Of a stretch of 64,000 bases of DNA, positions 35,478 to 49,906 are shown in pieces. The position numbers and the translations under genes are program-made. A model generated the notes under the pieces. That model saw nothing but the letters and a program-made list of their open reading frames with translations. It was not told the origin of the DNA and ran no database searches. This stretch comes from Diphasiastrum complanatum. Taxonomy: Eukaryota > Streptophyta > Lycopodiopsida > Lycopodiales > Lycopodiaceae. Position 1 is the stretch's first letter; each line of letters opens with the position of its first letter. The stretch spans positions 31,667 through 95,666 of the forward strand of contig MU831940.1 in the NCBI GenBank assembly GCA_029204225.1. The letters are read 5' to 3'.

Positions 35478-37205
35478 GCTCCCTCTCAAAGCTGGTATTT
35501 TTCTGATTCCTAAGCTTGCGCGCTGCTTCTCAAAAATTGCCTTGTCAAGAGGCTTCGTGAAGATATCAGCCACCATCTGCTTCATTGGAATAAGCTCGGT
35601 CTTCAGCCTATTTTTCTCAACCAGATCTCTTATCAGATGATATCTGATAGCAATGTGTTTCGTCCTGGAATGAAACACTGGATTCTTTATCAGATGAATG
35701 GTGGATGTGTTATCCATAAAGAGTAGCAGCGACTCGTTGGGTTTCTCTCCCAGTCCGTCAAAAAATTGTTTGAGCCATGTAAGCTCGTTCGCCATCTTGG
35801 CTACTGCAACATACTCTGCTTTGTAGGATGACTGCGTAGTTACAGTCTATTTTCCTGCTAATCCATATCACAGCTGCACCGGCTGCTATTGTGCACCCTC
35901 CTGAGACGCTCTTGCAATCATCTTTCAGGGATGTCCAAATTGCATCGCTATAGGATTTGATTTGGAATCCTTCATGCTAAGAGAAACACAGCCCATAATC
36001 TTTCGTCCGTTGAAGGTATTGCAGAATTCTCTTGGCTATCTTCCAGTGCATAGGGCCTGGATTGGTATTAAACTGGCTCATTCTGAAAACTGCATAAGAT
36101 GTCAGGGGGTGTATTATCTGCCAAGTACATGAGCGATCTGATTAACCTCCTGTAGGGCATGTTCTGCATGGCTTCCTGCTCTTCTGCGTTCTGCGAGCAG
36201 TCTTGCTTGGTCAGAACTGTTCTAGCTACCATGGGCATATTAGCTCCCTTGTGGTCTATCATTTGAAAATCATCAATGAATTTCTGGATATATCTTGACT
36301 GGTGAAGATACAGCTTCCCTCCGTCAAGATCTCTCTCAATCTGCAATCCTAGGTAGCATCTTGCTTCCCCTATGTTTGATATTTCAAAATGCTGTGAAAT
36401 ATCATGCTTCACCTGAGCAATAAGCTCGTCGCTTCTGGACAAGATCAAAGTGTCATCCACGTACACTGCTATGATTATGATTTTTCCATCTGTGACCTTC
36501 GTATAGACATTGTAGTCGGCCATCAACGGTTGAAATCCTAAGGATCTGAGAGTGTGGCAGACTACTTCAGTCCGTATATGCTTCTCTGCATTCACAGGCG
36601 TAGTTAGCAAAGCGTGAGTAGATGAATTCTGGTGGTTGGTCCATATAGACCTCTTCATTCAACTCGCCATGTAGGAAGGCGGTCTTTTCATCCACTATGT
36701 GGATCTTGAGACTGTATGCTACTACATATGCAAATAACAAGCGTAAGGACGAATGTCTTACGACTGGAGAAAAGGTCTCAGTATAGTCAACACCATACTT
36801 TTGAGAGAAACCTTTTGCCACCAATTTGGCCTTCTATTTTGATACATTGCCATCAGGTCCATACTTGTACTTGAAAACCCATTTGCACTTCGTAGTCTTC
36901 CTATCTGCTGGTAATGGCTCCAAATTCCAAACGTTGTTATGCTCCATAGAATTCATCTCGTCTTCTATCGCTTTAATCCACTTGTTCTTTATCTGGATAG
37001 CTGATAGCTTTCTCATATGTTTGAGGTTCTCCGCCAGATCCACAGAATTTCTCTAATATAAGACTGAGTTGTCAAGCACAAATCTGACATGTGCTCTTCT
37101 TTCCCTCGTGGATCTTCTTGGAGTGTCTGCAGTTAGATCGATGGCCTTGCCTTTGTCAAGTTTCTTGTCTTTGTTGACCGCTGAACTAGTGTGATACTCT
37201 CTACA
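35478..37205 (-). pseudogene. Copia element A pol remnant
   Basis: Minus-strand order from 37205: the integrase C-terminal tail RRSTRERRAHVRF; the reverse transcriptase start KCKWVFKYKYGPDG (36890), VAKGFSQKYGVDYTETFSPV, FLHGELNEEVYMDQPPEF; after a frameshift, AVYVDDTLILS (catalytic YVDD intact, near 36470); then RSLMYLADNTPPD; and RNase H ending in MANELTWLKQF, FHSRTKHIAIRYH and MVADIFTKPLDKAIF (35795-35478). Stops and frameshifts interrupt it; gag, protease and most of the integrase are absent. Confidence 0.92.
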
Positions 37206-37214
37206 AATCTGTTA

Positions 37215-38155
37215 TTAGTGAGTAAAATCACAGATTTAGGTCATACGGTAGAATTTGAATCTGATCAATGAAAAATTATTGATAGAAGTAATAAGATCCT
37301 TGGACTTGGTAAGAGGCAGGATTACTTATATAGATTGGCACACTGTTATTCTGAGTCTAGTCAAGCCTTGAAAACCTCTGTCCTAGTCAATAAAGTATTA
37401 CTCTAGCATCATCGCTTAGGACACTTGAATCATGCATCTGTTGTGAACATGTCCAGACAATCCATGGTTTTTTATCTCGACTATCCTTCTAGTAAGGTCG
37501 ATCTCCCTGTCTGTCATAGCTGCATTTTTGGAAAGTGGGCTAGGATTCCTTTTAGATCAAACCATATGCATGCAACAAAAGATCTATTACATGTTGTTCA
37601 AACAGATATATGTGGACCACGCATCCTTACCATTCTATTATAAGATCTCTTATGTACGTCATGATCTGTACCATGCCGGACATAGCTTTTGCAGTCAGCT
37701 CTCTCGGTCAATTTATGACTAATCCTAGTATAACACATTGGAAGGCTCTTATCAGAGTCATGAGATATCTTCGAGCTACTATGAACTTTTGCATTTGTTA
37801 TGGAACAGTTGGCAATGACAAACTCAATTTACTCAGTGGTTTCACAGATGCAAGTTGGGCTGGAGATGTAGACACTCATAAATCCACTACTGGATTTACA
37901 TTCTTCCTCAACAATGGTCCAATTTTCTGGAACAGTCGCAAGCAATCTTTGATAGCTCTATCTTCCACTGAATCAGAGTATATCACAGCCTCTCAAGCTA
38001 CAAAGGAAACAATTTGGTTGAGGAACTTACTCTGAAACATCGATTCGAATCAATATGCTTCGACAACACTATTTTGTGATAATCAAAGTGCCATTGCTTT
38101 ATCAGCCAACCCTAGATTCCATTCCAGAGACAAACTTAATGTGGTACAATAGAAC
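37215..38155 (+). pseudogene. Copia element B remnant (integrase zinc part fused to RNase H)
   Basis: Plus strand, head-to-head with element A and only about 10 bp apart. 37215-37615 reads, with frameshifts, the end of protease, then HHRLGHLNHASVVNM and VCHSCIFGKWARIPF (the His/His/Cys/Cys integrase zinc finger) and VQTDICGP. At about 37618 it jumps to SIIRSLMYVMICTMPDIAF and continues with RNase H (FTDASWAGDVDTHKSTTGF, ALSSTESEYI, CDNQSAIALS). The integrase core and the whole RT catalytic part are deleted. Confidence 0.9.
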
Positions 38156-38639
38156 TTCCATTTAATGCTGATCTCTTAAATTATTTTGATAATTCATGTC
38201 AATGAGCACCGAGCCATCTTGGATTATCTAAATTAGGAAATAACTAACTTAATGAATACGTCTATTCTTAACTTTAAGTGAAGTACAATTGACCAATTTC
38301 GACTGAAATTGAATCCATTATCGTCAATTCACCAATCGTAGTTCATTTTGTAGACGATTCAAAGAACTTAAAATTTTCGAAATTCAATATAATTTTTTTT
38401 TGTGTAACTTAAAAATTCGACAAAAAGTATAGTTAGTATATAGGCAATCTAAATTGAAAAATCGACATTCTGTGTGAGTCCTAATCTTACCAACATAATG
38501 TCAGTCCGGCATGCAAAACACACAACATTAACTACTATTTGTCAATTACAAAAATTTTCGTAAATGTCAGTTTTACGAAAATTGTCAACCAAATTCACTG
38601 ATTTATAACCAAATCGTCAAAGCACATGCATATGACCAC
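38156..38639. other. AT-rich unassigned sequence
   Basis: No gene seen; presumably the remainder of copia B's 3' region, but no LTR boundary could be read. Confidence 0.4.
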
Positions 38640-40323
38640 TCAAAACAACTATAAATCCCTTATGCATGTCCAAAACATTAAAATACAATGCAAGTTCTTT
38701 TTTGAAAACTTCAGGATGAAAAAGCAGAAGAAGTAGCTCGGATTGCTTGAAAGTGTGCCAAAGCCAAAAGATGACCACCCAAGCAGTCACCTTGCCTGGT
38801 ACCATCAACAGAAGGGATAACCGAAACATCACCTGAGCGAGAAGCATGACTAGTACTGAAATATAGGTGGGTCCATGGAATAAAAAGAGCAGACAAACGG
38901 AATGAGCTGAGCAAGTGGATCGTGAGCTGCACGAAGTTCTTGGAAAATGGCCCCTCGGGAAACAGAATTGAAAGCGTTCAAAACATCCACTTGAAGGACA
39001 ATCCAATCTGGATGCAGATCCAAGGTAGCATGCAAAGCATGAATGACCGTCTCGCAATCGCCAAGAGTAGCACAACCAAATTGATGAGAAAATAGGTGGT
39101 CATGAAAGTTGTCACGAAGTTGAAAACCAAGAGCCCGAGAAACCAATTTGTATAAAACCTCTCCAACAACAAGCGGTCGTACACCACCGCCAGACTTATC
39201 CAAGGCTATCAAACGAGCAACACCAAGAATGCGAGCAATATAAAGAGGAATACGCCCACATGCTATTGAGAAGCAGACTTGAACGAACAAACCAAACCAG
39301 CTAACAGAATCATCAGGAGAGAAACAGTCGTGAAGATGCTCGAAAACTATAAGAAAAGGACCCCTAGTTGACAAATGAGGATTGCGCAGAAAAGCATTAA
39401 GAAAATGGGATTCCGAGAGCTAGAGATCAAAATCATGTTCAAAGTCCTCAACAAAAGAGAGAAGACTATCATTCGCTAGTGGATGAAGAAGCTCCAAGGT
39501 CTGAATGGTAGTAGATGAAAGAGTTGCTAGATTCATAGGAGCTAGAGCACGAGCCGCACAATAACACTCACCCGCTTGCCCAAGTAAAATACAATGAGGC
39601 AACCGACGAGGAATAGGTAGTACAGAAACACCATCTGAAATAAAACCCCGTTGAGTAGCAAGCGCCTGCTGACACCGAAAGAAATGATCCTCTTGCAAAC
39701 TTTCTCAATCTCCTGACATAAAGCGACGAATGCTGTTGCGAGATTCTCGGTGACCAGCATCACCACCTTGAGGAGGCAAAGGCAAACACCAAAGAGGAAA
39801 GAGCAAAAAAGCATGTTAGGCTGCGGTATCGGAAGGATTGGAAGCCAAACGAGACAAAGGATAAAGCTCTCTGGACGTCCAAGAGCAAGGCAAATGGTAT
39901 GTGTGCATAAAGATGAGGAGGAGAAAAACCTAAGTGGAAGATGACTAGAATATCAAGGGAGCGAATCCAGGTCCAAGCCAGGTGGCGAAGTGGGAGCAGG
40001 GTGAGGTGCAAGGTCGACATTGTTTTAGGCAAGTTGTTGACGAAAAGTAGAACAAGATGGCGAGAAAGACCGACACCTTCCACATAAAGGCGACCACAAG
40101 CTGTACATGGAACACGGAGGCGAGAAGAGGAAGACAAAAAAACTTGAGAAATTGGAAGACATGAAGAAATGTGGTGGCGAAGATGGGGTTGGGCAGTATG
40201 GCGCCATCTGGCCGGAGGAAACAAGCAAGGAATCTGCACCATCAAGGTGGACTTTACAACGTGCGCATGAAGAGGAAGCGCGGGAAAATTAGTCTGAAGG
40301 TGAATTAGGTCTCTTTTCTCCAA
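38640..40323 (-). pseudogene. Non-LTR-type reverse transcriptase with N-terminal Cys/His finger, broken
   Basis: From 40323 on the minus strand: a Ser/Arg-rich lead, then a finger-like CTACGRLYVEGVGLSRHL (about 40107-40050), further sequence with frameshifts (39760-39420), then an RVT_1-type palm: ARLIALDKSGGGVRPLVVGE, LGDCETVIHALHA, VLQVDVLNAFNSVSR (39375-38930). After a frameshift near 38870 it reads VIPSVDGTRQGDCLGG (38830). D in QVDVLNAF and the QGD motif correspond to RT motifs A and B. The YxDD motif is not reached, as the homology ends near 38700. It is not copia or gypsy; the exact clade is not assigned. Confidence 0.72.
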
Positions 40324-43300
40324 GACAAATTAGTGAGTAACACAGGAGGAGAAGAATCTTGAGAGAACCATATTGGCAGACAACAGAGTACGCCTACTGT
40401 TAAAAACGATTGCCGCTCCAGTTTAAAACGATTTGTTGCGTCAGAACGCTGATGGAAACACATCTACCACGGTTTGCTTTGTCGTCGCTGCCTGAAATTT
40501 GAATGTTGCCTTTGAAAAATTGCTGCCAAGAGCTTGTTTACGGGTTAAGACAACAAATCTATATGTGAATTTAGTTGTTGTGATCCCACTTCCCCAAAAC
40601 CAACTTGACTACAAATTCACAGACCGAACTCCAAGCATGCCAACACTCTTTTCCAGTCACCAATCGCGATCCACATAAGAGAGAAATGCGCATTTTTACA
40701 GACTGATTATCTTCACGCCATCAACAGAAATACTAAAGAACACAGAAGCATTGATCCGTTGTCTCTTATGGCTTGTGATAGGTCACTAGCTGCTTTCAGA
40801 TTTGACGTACCTTGCCCAAAGTTCCACGTGTTATTGCTCTTACAACAATTTCAAAGCTAAAACATGCTAGCTACCGGGTTCTTGCTTTAAAACTCTAAAA
40901 TCCAGAGAAGAATAGCAATTTTGGCACAAATCTGTTGTCATACAAGCTCGTTGTCCAGAAGCGGCAGTACGCCCACAATCTGTACTCAAAAACGGATCCC
41001 CACGTTCGATTCTTTGCTGCACTGTGCACGCTGCAGACGACTGCCTCATTGTGATGGTTACCAAAAAATTAGTGTGCCCTCAGTGATTCATAACGGTTCT
41101 CTGATGGGTTCAAAAGGTCAGAGAAAGGCTCAGGGCCTGCTACTTGCTACCAACCCTGCTAAGCCCCCTAATTGAACTCCCTGGAGATGCCTTTTGAGCT
41201 TATGTGATGTCATATTTGAGAATCTAGTTCATGACTATGGTACCAAGAAGGAATAACTTGGTTGGATAGATCCAGATTATGGACACGCTGCTGGGTAAGT
41301 AGAGTATCTACATACAATGCTGATTCTTCCATGCTCTTATCTACTTCTCTGTTTCTGCCATCCACGATACATCTCTATTCGCAGATTGTCTTAGATTATA
41401 ATCTTTCGACGTTTGGCTACAGTATAATTGTTATAAATAAGCCTTTGTTAAGCATCGATATAGGCCTGTCCGATGGGTTTGAGTTAACGTATTCTGTCAT
41501 GAGTGCTGTGGGTTCGAAACCTGTGATGAGCGTTGATGACTTGACGTGTAAGTGGATGCTGCGTCCACGATTGTCCGATCTAAAGGACGAAATATGCACG
41601 TCCTCTGAGCTCCAGCTCTTTTATGGGTTTTAAATTTTTATTTCCTAAATTTTATAAAAGGTCATGTTTCCATAGGTCTCTTGCTTAAATTTGTTTTTTA
41701 TGGCACATGTTGATCTGATGAGCAACTAATGCTAAGGTCTTAGAACTAAACTACTGATGTGAGCCCGCAAGTTTGCGGGCGGGCAGGCGTTTTGGGTGGG
41801 TGGGCAAAGAGCCTCGGGTTAAAAATTTGAAAAATGGGGAGTTTTTTTTTCTAAGCAGGGTTAGGCTGCCCGTGAGACAACGCGACCGCTACCCGAAAAA
41901 AAAAAACATGAAGGAAAATTTCAAAAAAGAAAAGGCACGCTGCCTGCGAAGACTAAAATTTTAATTATAATAGATGATATTTTACATGCTCCCCTCTCTC
42001 TCATTTACTTTTCGAAGATGGCCACAATAATACTAGTAATTTTGTATTCTCTCTATCTAATTTTTTATTTTGCTACTAGATCATATACCAAATGTTTAGG
42101 TACATAGGAACAGAGGGAACTCTGACCCCAATTGAGCTCATCGAAGAATTGAAAGCGCTTGTAAATGCTGCGATGCAACAAAAATACATTAACGATAGAA
42201 AGATACAATGACGGTTGGTATCATAACAATGTCTCTGCCATTTCATAACAAGTTTTGCACATAAGGACAAAAAACCATTAACTTTCTCGTGAAGACATCC
42301 ATATGTTTCCAAAGCAAAGGGGATGAAATTTCACCATATGTACGGTCATTATAATCTCAGTCCTCCTCTTGAGCTACATGAGATGCAACATCCCCCTACG
42401 TGGTGGAAGAATGATGAAGAAAATCATGTCAAGAGGGATCAACAATAACAACTTTTCCAAGAATGCAAATTTTCTCACGCGAGAGAATTAGGTCAACACA
42501 TCGTCGAGATGATAAATGACCTTGGCAAAATGTGTGCTTGCTAGTGTTATAGAATTAGAGGAGGCTTTTTATATATTGAATAACATTATGCCAATGTCAC
42601 AGTTGAGAAACCTAATAAAAAATAGGGTGACAATTATGGCAAGGATTGTGCAAGGAGAGTCGCCATGTAAGAATGATAAAATGAAAATTGAATGAATGGA
42701 ATCAGTAGGAGAATATGTACAATCACATGTTTATTCTTCAACATGTGTTTCGTAAAGCATGCCATAATACATTAACTCGTGAAGCATGTCAAGAAAATTG
42801 GAAGCCAACATATATGGAATGGCTTACACAGTCTCATCACCATATGGTTTTGAGGTTAGAGGTTATTAAGTATGTCTCAAGTTCCAATTCCTTACCCTAC
42901 ATCTTTGGTTCCCTAGCACTATAGGAATATTAAAATCTATTACTTTGATGCTAACAAGTCCAATCCATAGGTTCTATGAATCTTAAGTGACTGGATTGAC
43001 ATGACATTGATTTGTCTCGCTACCAGTTTGGTAGTATGTAAGAATCCAATTTAATTACCATTAGGGATGGTACGACTAACTTACATATGTGCAATTCTTT
43101 CATAATATTCTATTGACATGTATGTTCCTGAAAAGCATGCACATGCTCAAGAAGTATGACTACAATGCAAGATGGTCGACAAGGTTAGTATGGCATGGAT
43201 TTGTTTTAATACCTATGTGACTGTCCTTGCCTACTAACCCATTGCGAGCAATTAGTGGATACAATTAACTTACATTACATATGGTTTTTACATAATGTAT

Positions 43301-43346
43301 GGTATGAAGCAATGCTCTAGAAACTAATCAGTATGCATGATGCTCT
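40324..43346. other. 3 kb unassigned region
   Basis: No recognisable protein domain. A 123-codon frame (41262-41633, +) and a 78-codon frame (42076-42312, -) are of unknown nature. 41760-41960 is G-rich with a broken Lys-rich frame. Confidence 0.4.
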
Positions 43347-43560
43347 TGTTGGAATTTGATGGTTAGTCTCAAATCCATTCAATAATGAACATCTTGAAAA
43401 ACCAGAAATAGAAGGCTCGAATTTTTGAGTAGAGGATCGAAAAATTCAGAATCGAATTCTTTAGAATTTTTTGATACTGGATCGACTCAAAAAATCCTAT
43501 ATTTTTCGAGTCATTGTACATTTTTCGATACTTCTAAATTTCGATACTGTCAGTCTAAAT
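43347..43560 (+). repeat. LTR-like repeat, plus orientation
   Basis: TGTTGGAATTTGATGG at 43347 and the following ~110 bp are the near-exact inverse of 49893-49790 (TGCTGGAATTTGATGCTC on the minus strand). The AATTTTTTGAGTCGATAC words that follow recur at 50700-50940. So three members of one LTR family flank or lie near 43-51 kb. Confidence 0.6.
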
Positions 43561-43799
43561 CCGACCCAACGACTTTGTGTTGACAGTCCACCCATTTTGT
43601 ACATGTATTAACTATAATAAGGTAGTTGTAATAACTGCAACAAAAAGGTAGTTGTAGATATTTTGTAGGATATCAATCCTAGAATCTTCATCAGAAAACT
43701 TCTTCTGATTATTCGAGTTTCTGTAGCCAGCGTTATCATGCTCAACAAGCTGAAGGTATTACTTCATTCAATTTGAATATTCTGTTGTTGTTTGTTGTG

Positions 43800-44580
43800 C
43801 TTCTGATCCTACATTACTACAAGAAAAGGTGGCAAAAATTGTGGAAAAAAAAATTTCGCAATTTTTTTTGGTCAAAATTGCGGAAAGCCAAAAAATTGCG
43901 GAAAAAATTCTGCAATTTATACCGTTATGGTAGAAATTGTAGAAAATCGTCCGCAATTTCTACCATCATGGTAGAAATTGCAAAAACAATTGCAAAAAAC
44001 TTCTGCAATTTTTGTTGTCATCACAGAATTTGCGGAAAAAAGTGTGGAAAAGATTTTTTGCAATTTTTTGGTCGTGGCCAAAATTGCGAAAAAATTTTGC
44101 GGGGAAATTGTAGAAAACATTGAATAAAATTTTTCGCAATTTCTCCCCTCGTGGTAAAAATTGCAGACAAAATTGTGGAAACAAATTTTTGCAATTTTTA
44201 GGCCATGGCAGAAATTGCAAAAAATGTTTCAACGGCAGAAATTGCAAAAAAAGCTCTAAAAAGTTTTTCGCAATTATTTTCATCGTGGTAGAAATTGCAG
44301 ACAAAATTGCGGATTTTTTTTTTTGCAATTTTTAGGCCATGGCAGAAATTGCAGAAGAAATTGCAAAAAGTTTTCCACAATTTCTCTCGTTGTGGTAGGA
44401 ATCGCAGACAAAACTGTAAAAAAAAATTCTGCAATTTTTAGTCATGGCATAAATTGCGAAAATTATTGCAAATTGCGGAGAAAATTGCGAAAAATTGTGG
44501 ACAAATTTGCGGAAAACTTTCGCAATTTTTGCCATCACCGCAAGAATTGCAAAAAAAAATTTCTGCAATTTTTTGGCTAG
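43800..44580. repeat. Degenerate palindromic AATTGC array (CACTA-like?)
   Basis: About 780 bp made of alternating GCAATTTTT and AAAAATTGC words at intervals of about 50-70 bp, with recurring GGCCATGGCAGAAATTGC. The left margin reads TACTACAAGAAAAGG, close to the CACTACAAGAAA terminus of plant CACTA (En/Spm) elements. Frames through it (such as KKFCNF repeats) are by-products of the repeat. No transposase. Confidence 0.6.
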
Positions 44581-44584
44581 CGTC

Positions 44585-44709
44585 GACCATAGCGTCGATT
44601 ACCAGAACTTGGTAGATGCTATGGTCGACACTAGCAGTGTCGACCATAGCGTCTACTAAGTAGCGTTGACCATAGCGTCTACTAAGTTCTGGTAATCGAC
44701 GCTATGGTC
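44585..44709. repeat. Compound palindrome with perfect 26 bp arms
   Basis: 44585-44610 is the exact reverse complement of 44684-44709. Inside, GACCATAGCGTCTACTAAG is repeated directly at 44642 and 44668, and GCTATGGTCGACAC at 44618 faces its inverse at 44637. It lies at the right end of the AATTGC array. Confidence 0.92.
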
Positions 44710-44847
44710 GGAACCATTTTGGTTTACAAGAACCGCGACAGTAGGTTGCCTCTCGAATTTTTCTTCGTCAGACTCATTTCAGTAAGTGCACAGTCAACAT
44801 TTTTTCGATATCATTGTTTCTATCAACGATCTCGCTACAATACCAAA

Positions 44848-45640
44848 ATGGATCCATCATCTAGTTCTTCTCTGATTGACAAGCTCGATGGAGAGGACTA
44901 CCATCTTTGGAAGTTCAAGATGAGAGTCGTTCTACTAGCCAAGGAACTATGGGACATAGTTGATGATACATAAATCAAGCCAGAGTTGATGCAACTAGCA
45001 TCACCAAATGGAGACAACGAGATGGCAAGGCATTTGTCTTAATCACTTTGAATATGAAAGACTCCCAAATTTGTCATATCTGATCTGCACGGACTGCTAA
45101 GGATGCTTGGAACGTCCTAGCTACTCTCTATGACATCAAAGATGTCACTTCTAAACTCCATCTGAGGAAGAAAATTTTTACTTTGAGAATGTTTGATGCA
45201 TACACCATTTCCAGCCATCTCAATACATTCAAAAACCTTATGGAACAGATGACTGCAACCGGCTCAGTCATAAAAGATTCTGATGTAGTGATGACTCTTT
45301 TATCGAGTCTGTTTGATGCCTATGAAATCTGGGTTATGGCCATTTCAACCCAACATCATCTCACTTTATCAAAAATTATATACTGTTCATACTTCTAGAA
45401 ATTTGCTAAATCTTGTGCATAGTGATATTTGTGGCCCAATGCAGACTTCTTCCATAGGGGAGCTCTTTATTTTCTAGCTTTTATTGATGATTTTTCTCGA
45501 AGAACTGCAATTTATTTTCTGAAGAACAAATCCGAGACTTTCAAGTTCTTCAAGCAGTTCAAGGCATCTGTAGAAAATCAGACCTGAAGGAAAATAAAAG
45601 GTCTACGTTCTGATGGAGGGGGAGAATAAATCTCCACTGA
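44848..45640 (+). pseudogene. Copia element D remnant (gag fused to integrase)
   Basis: ATG 44848 opens a copia gag, MDPSSSSSLIDKLDGEDYHL, WKFKMRVVLLAKELWDIVDD, then stops and shifts, then FDAYTISSHLNTFKNLMEQM. At about 45390 it passes straight into integrase: LNLVHSDICGPMQTSS, FIDDFSRRTAIYFLKNK and LRSDGGGE, read with frameshifts. Zinc knuckle, protease and everything after the integrase middle are missing. Confidence 0.85.
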
Positions 45641-46400
45641 CAGGTAGGGAAAAGGAATGGTACCTATGAAGAGGTGGTTTTCAAAAAGTCAATGACTATA
45701 AACAAACAACCTCTTGTACCTTAAAAATGACGTAAACCACTTCAAAAAAATTTGCTATGTATTAGAAGCAACCTTAATTGTCAGAATTTGACAGTTGTCC
45801 AATGCAAAACTTGCATAACAAACTTGACACATCAGAGGAACCTTACATCTGTGTAAGGTTCCTCATCAAAAACTATTTTACCACAAAGTTAAACTACAAA
45901 TATTTTTACCATAGGTAAACATTTATTGCATTATGTGCAAATTTATTACTTATTATAAAAATTTTATTGACTTTAATTCCAGCTAGAGCATGAGAATGAC
46001 TACCTCTAATTTCTTCTCATGAACAAGTACATGTATGCACTTTAAACATAGCAGATTGCTGCTGAAAAATATTTGTTAGACAAACATCTAGAGTGTTGGT
46101 TTTGAATCCCTTTGAACAGGCTTTTGAGCGCTACTTTCATGCTTCTAATTTCTGTAATCGACTGTTGTGAAATAGCAAATGTACACGAGATCTGATTTTC
46201 TTTCAAGCTAGAGCTTCAAGAAATGGCCCCGTTCAAACAGACATGCTTCAAGAAATGACCTCCTTTTGATCCAGAAAAAGGCTTGTATTTTTCTAATGTA
46301 CACGCCATATCAAATTCGATGCAATGAAAACGGTGAAAACAGCGACAAAAGGTAACTTCAAAACTTTCTCTTATGCAAGTAAAAAAATAAATAAATGCTT
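45641..46400. other. Unassigned AT-rich sequence with a 13 bp hairpin
   Basis: No gene seen. GAGGAACCTTACA (45835-45847) pairs perfectly with TGTAAGGTTCCTC (45852-45864) around four bases. A similar CCTTACACATTTGTAAGG occurs near 61158. Confidence 0.5.
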
Positions 46401-46404
46401 TACA

Positions 46405-46500
46405 ACGGAGAAGGCCCACGGGTGGGGGACTTCCGCGTTTGGAGGCGCCCTCAAAATGCGGAGGCCCCGCCTTGGGGCCTTCCCCTATACAAAAAGACTC
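46405..46500. repeat. GC-rich dispersed repeat, member 1
   Basis: The segment with GGAGGCGCCCTC and CTTGGGGCCTTCCCCTATAC matches 61328-61424 (GGAAGGCGCCCTCGGG, CTTGGGGCCTTACCCTATAC). A third related GC-rich segment is at 62035-62150. They stand out in AT-rich surroundings. Confidence 0.6.
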
Positions 46501-46619
46501 TTGCACCTCAAAAATAGACAGAACCTTCGTTCCTAAAAACGACAAAGCCTTCAAACTACGAATATCTCACTTCTGTCTCCAACGTAATTGCAAATTGTGT
46601 AGAAGAACATATGTTCCCT

Positions 46620-47081
46620 GCCACGAACTTCTGCACTATTCATTACTCTAGCGAATCTACAGGCGAATTCTTGGGAGAATGATCGATCCAAATCTGTGGG
46701 TCTGCTCTTGTGCGTGGAGGTAGCCGCATGACGTCTCTGTAATGAATTTCTGCTGCTACGGCTTAAAGGACTGGTGTGCCTCATAAGTTTTTTCACAACC
46801 AACGAAGATCACATTCTGGTTGACGGGAAGGCCATGGTGAGACTGGTTGGCGAGATTGCATTCCATAGGATTGTTTTATTTGTTGCGAAGGCCAATCCAG
46901 AGGCAGTAACAGATTTTCAGAAGAAGGCTTGCTAGAGGATTGATCTGGTGCATGTGAGAATGTGTGTTGCGATTGTCTCTCACCCAATTGTGAGGAAGAC
47001 ATAGAAACCAGCGTTTGCTTAACATAGCTGTGAGAGTGGAAATTGGCAGTAGATTTGCTGCTCTGACTTAATTCGCGGATG
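46620..47081 (-). CDS. Candidate host exon, Ser/Gln-rich, unknown
   Basis: On the minus strand an acceptor-like AAATTACAG ends at 47082, followed by an open stretch of about 100 codons, DRSIRELSQSSKSTANFHS... with SSSQLGERQSQHTFSHAPDQ and SENLLLPLDWPSQQ, ending at a stop near 46793. A second frame just downstream ends DPQIWIDHSPKNSPVDSLE then stop, possibly after a 64 bp intron (GTTGTG...TTACAG). However, the straightforward splice creates a stop, so the model is not secure. No domain is recognised. It does not look like transposon protein. Confidence 0.3.
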
Positions 47082-47199
47082 CTGCGATCCTGTAATTTCT
47101 TTGAGCCACAACTTTTGCATAATACAACGCGGAACAGGTAATAATGCACTATTATCCACATAGTATTGCATTTGCAAGGCGAGGTCAAAAATAGGTGGC

Positions 47200-49734
<2,535 letters not shown>

Positions 49735-49906
49735 ACCTGGATTAGCGAATCTGGAAGTGTATTGGATAGTGTTGAAGACTCAAGTATGAGTCTCATCAAT
49801 CGATCCTCTGCCCGAAAATTCGAGCCTTCTGTTTCTGGTTTTTCAGGATGCTCATTATTGAATGGATTTGAGGCTGAGCATCAAATTCCAGCACTCCCCC
49901 TTAATG
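49735..49906 (-). repeat. LTR start with polypurine tract, minus orientation
   Basis: On the minus strand ATTAAGGGGGAG (a copia-type polypurine tract, 49904-49894) is followed at once by TGCTGGAATTTGATGC, the LTR start, which matches 43347. It marks the 3' end of an otherwise lost copia on the minus strand. Confidence 0.55.

Noticed and set aside
41262-41633. 123-codon plus-strand frame
   Set aside because: No recognisable domain, start context or neighbours; kept only as part of the unassigned region.
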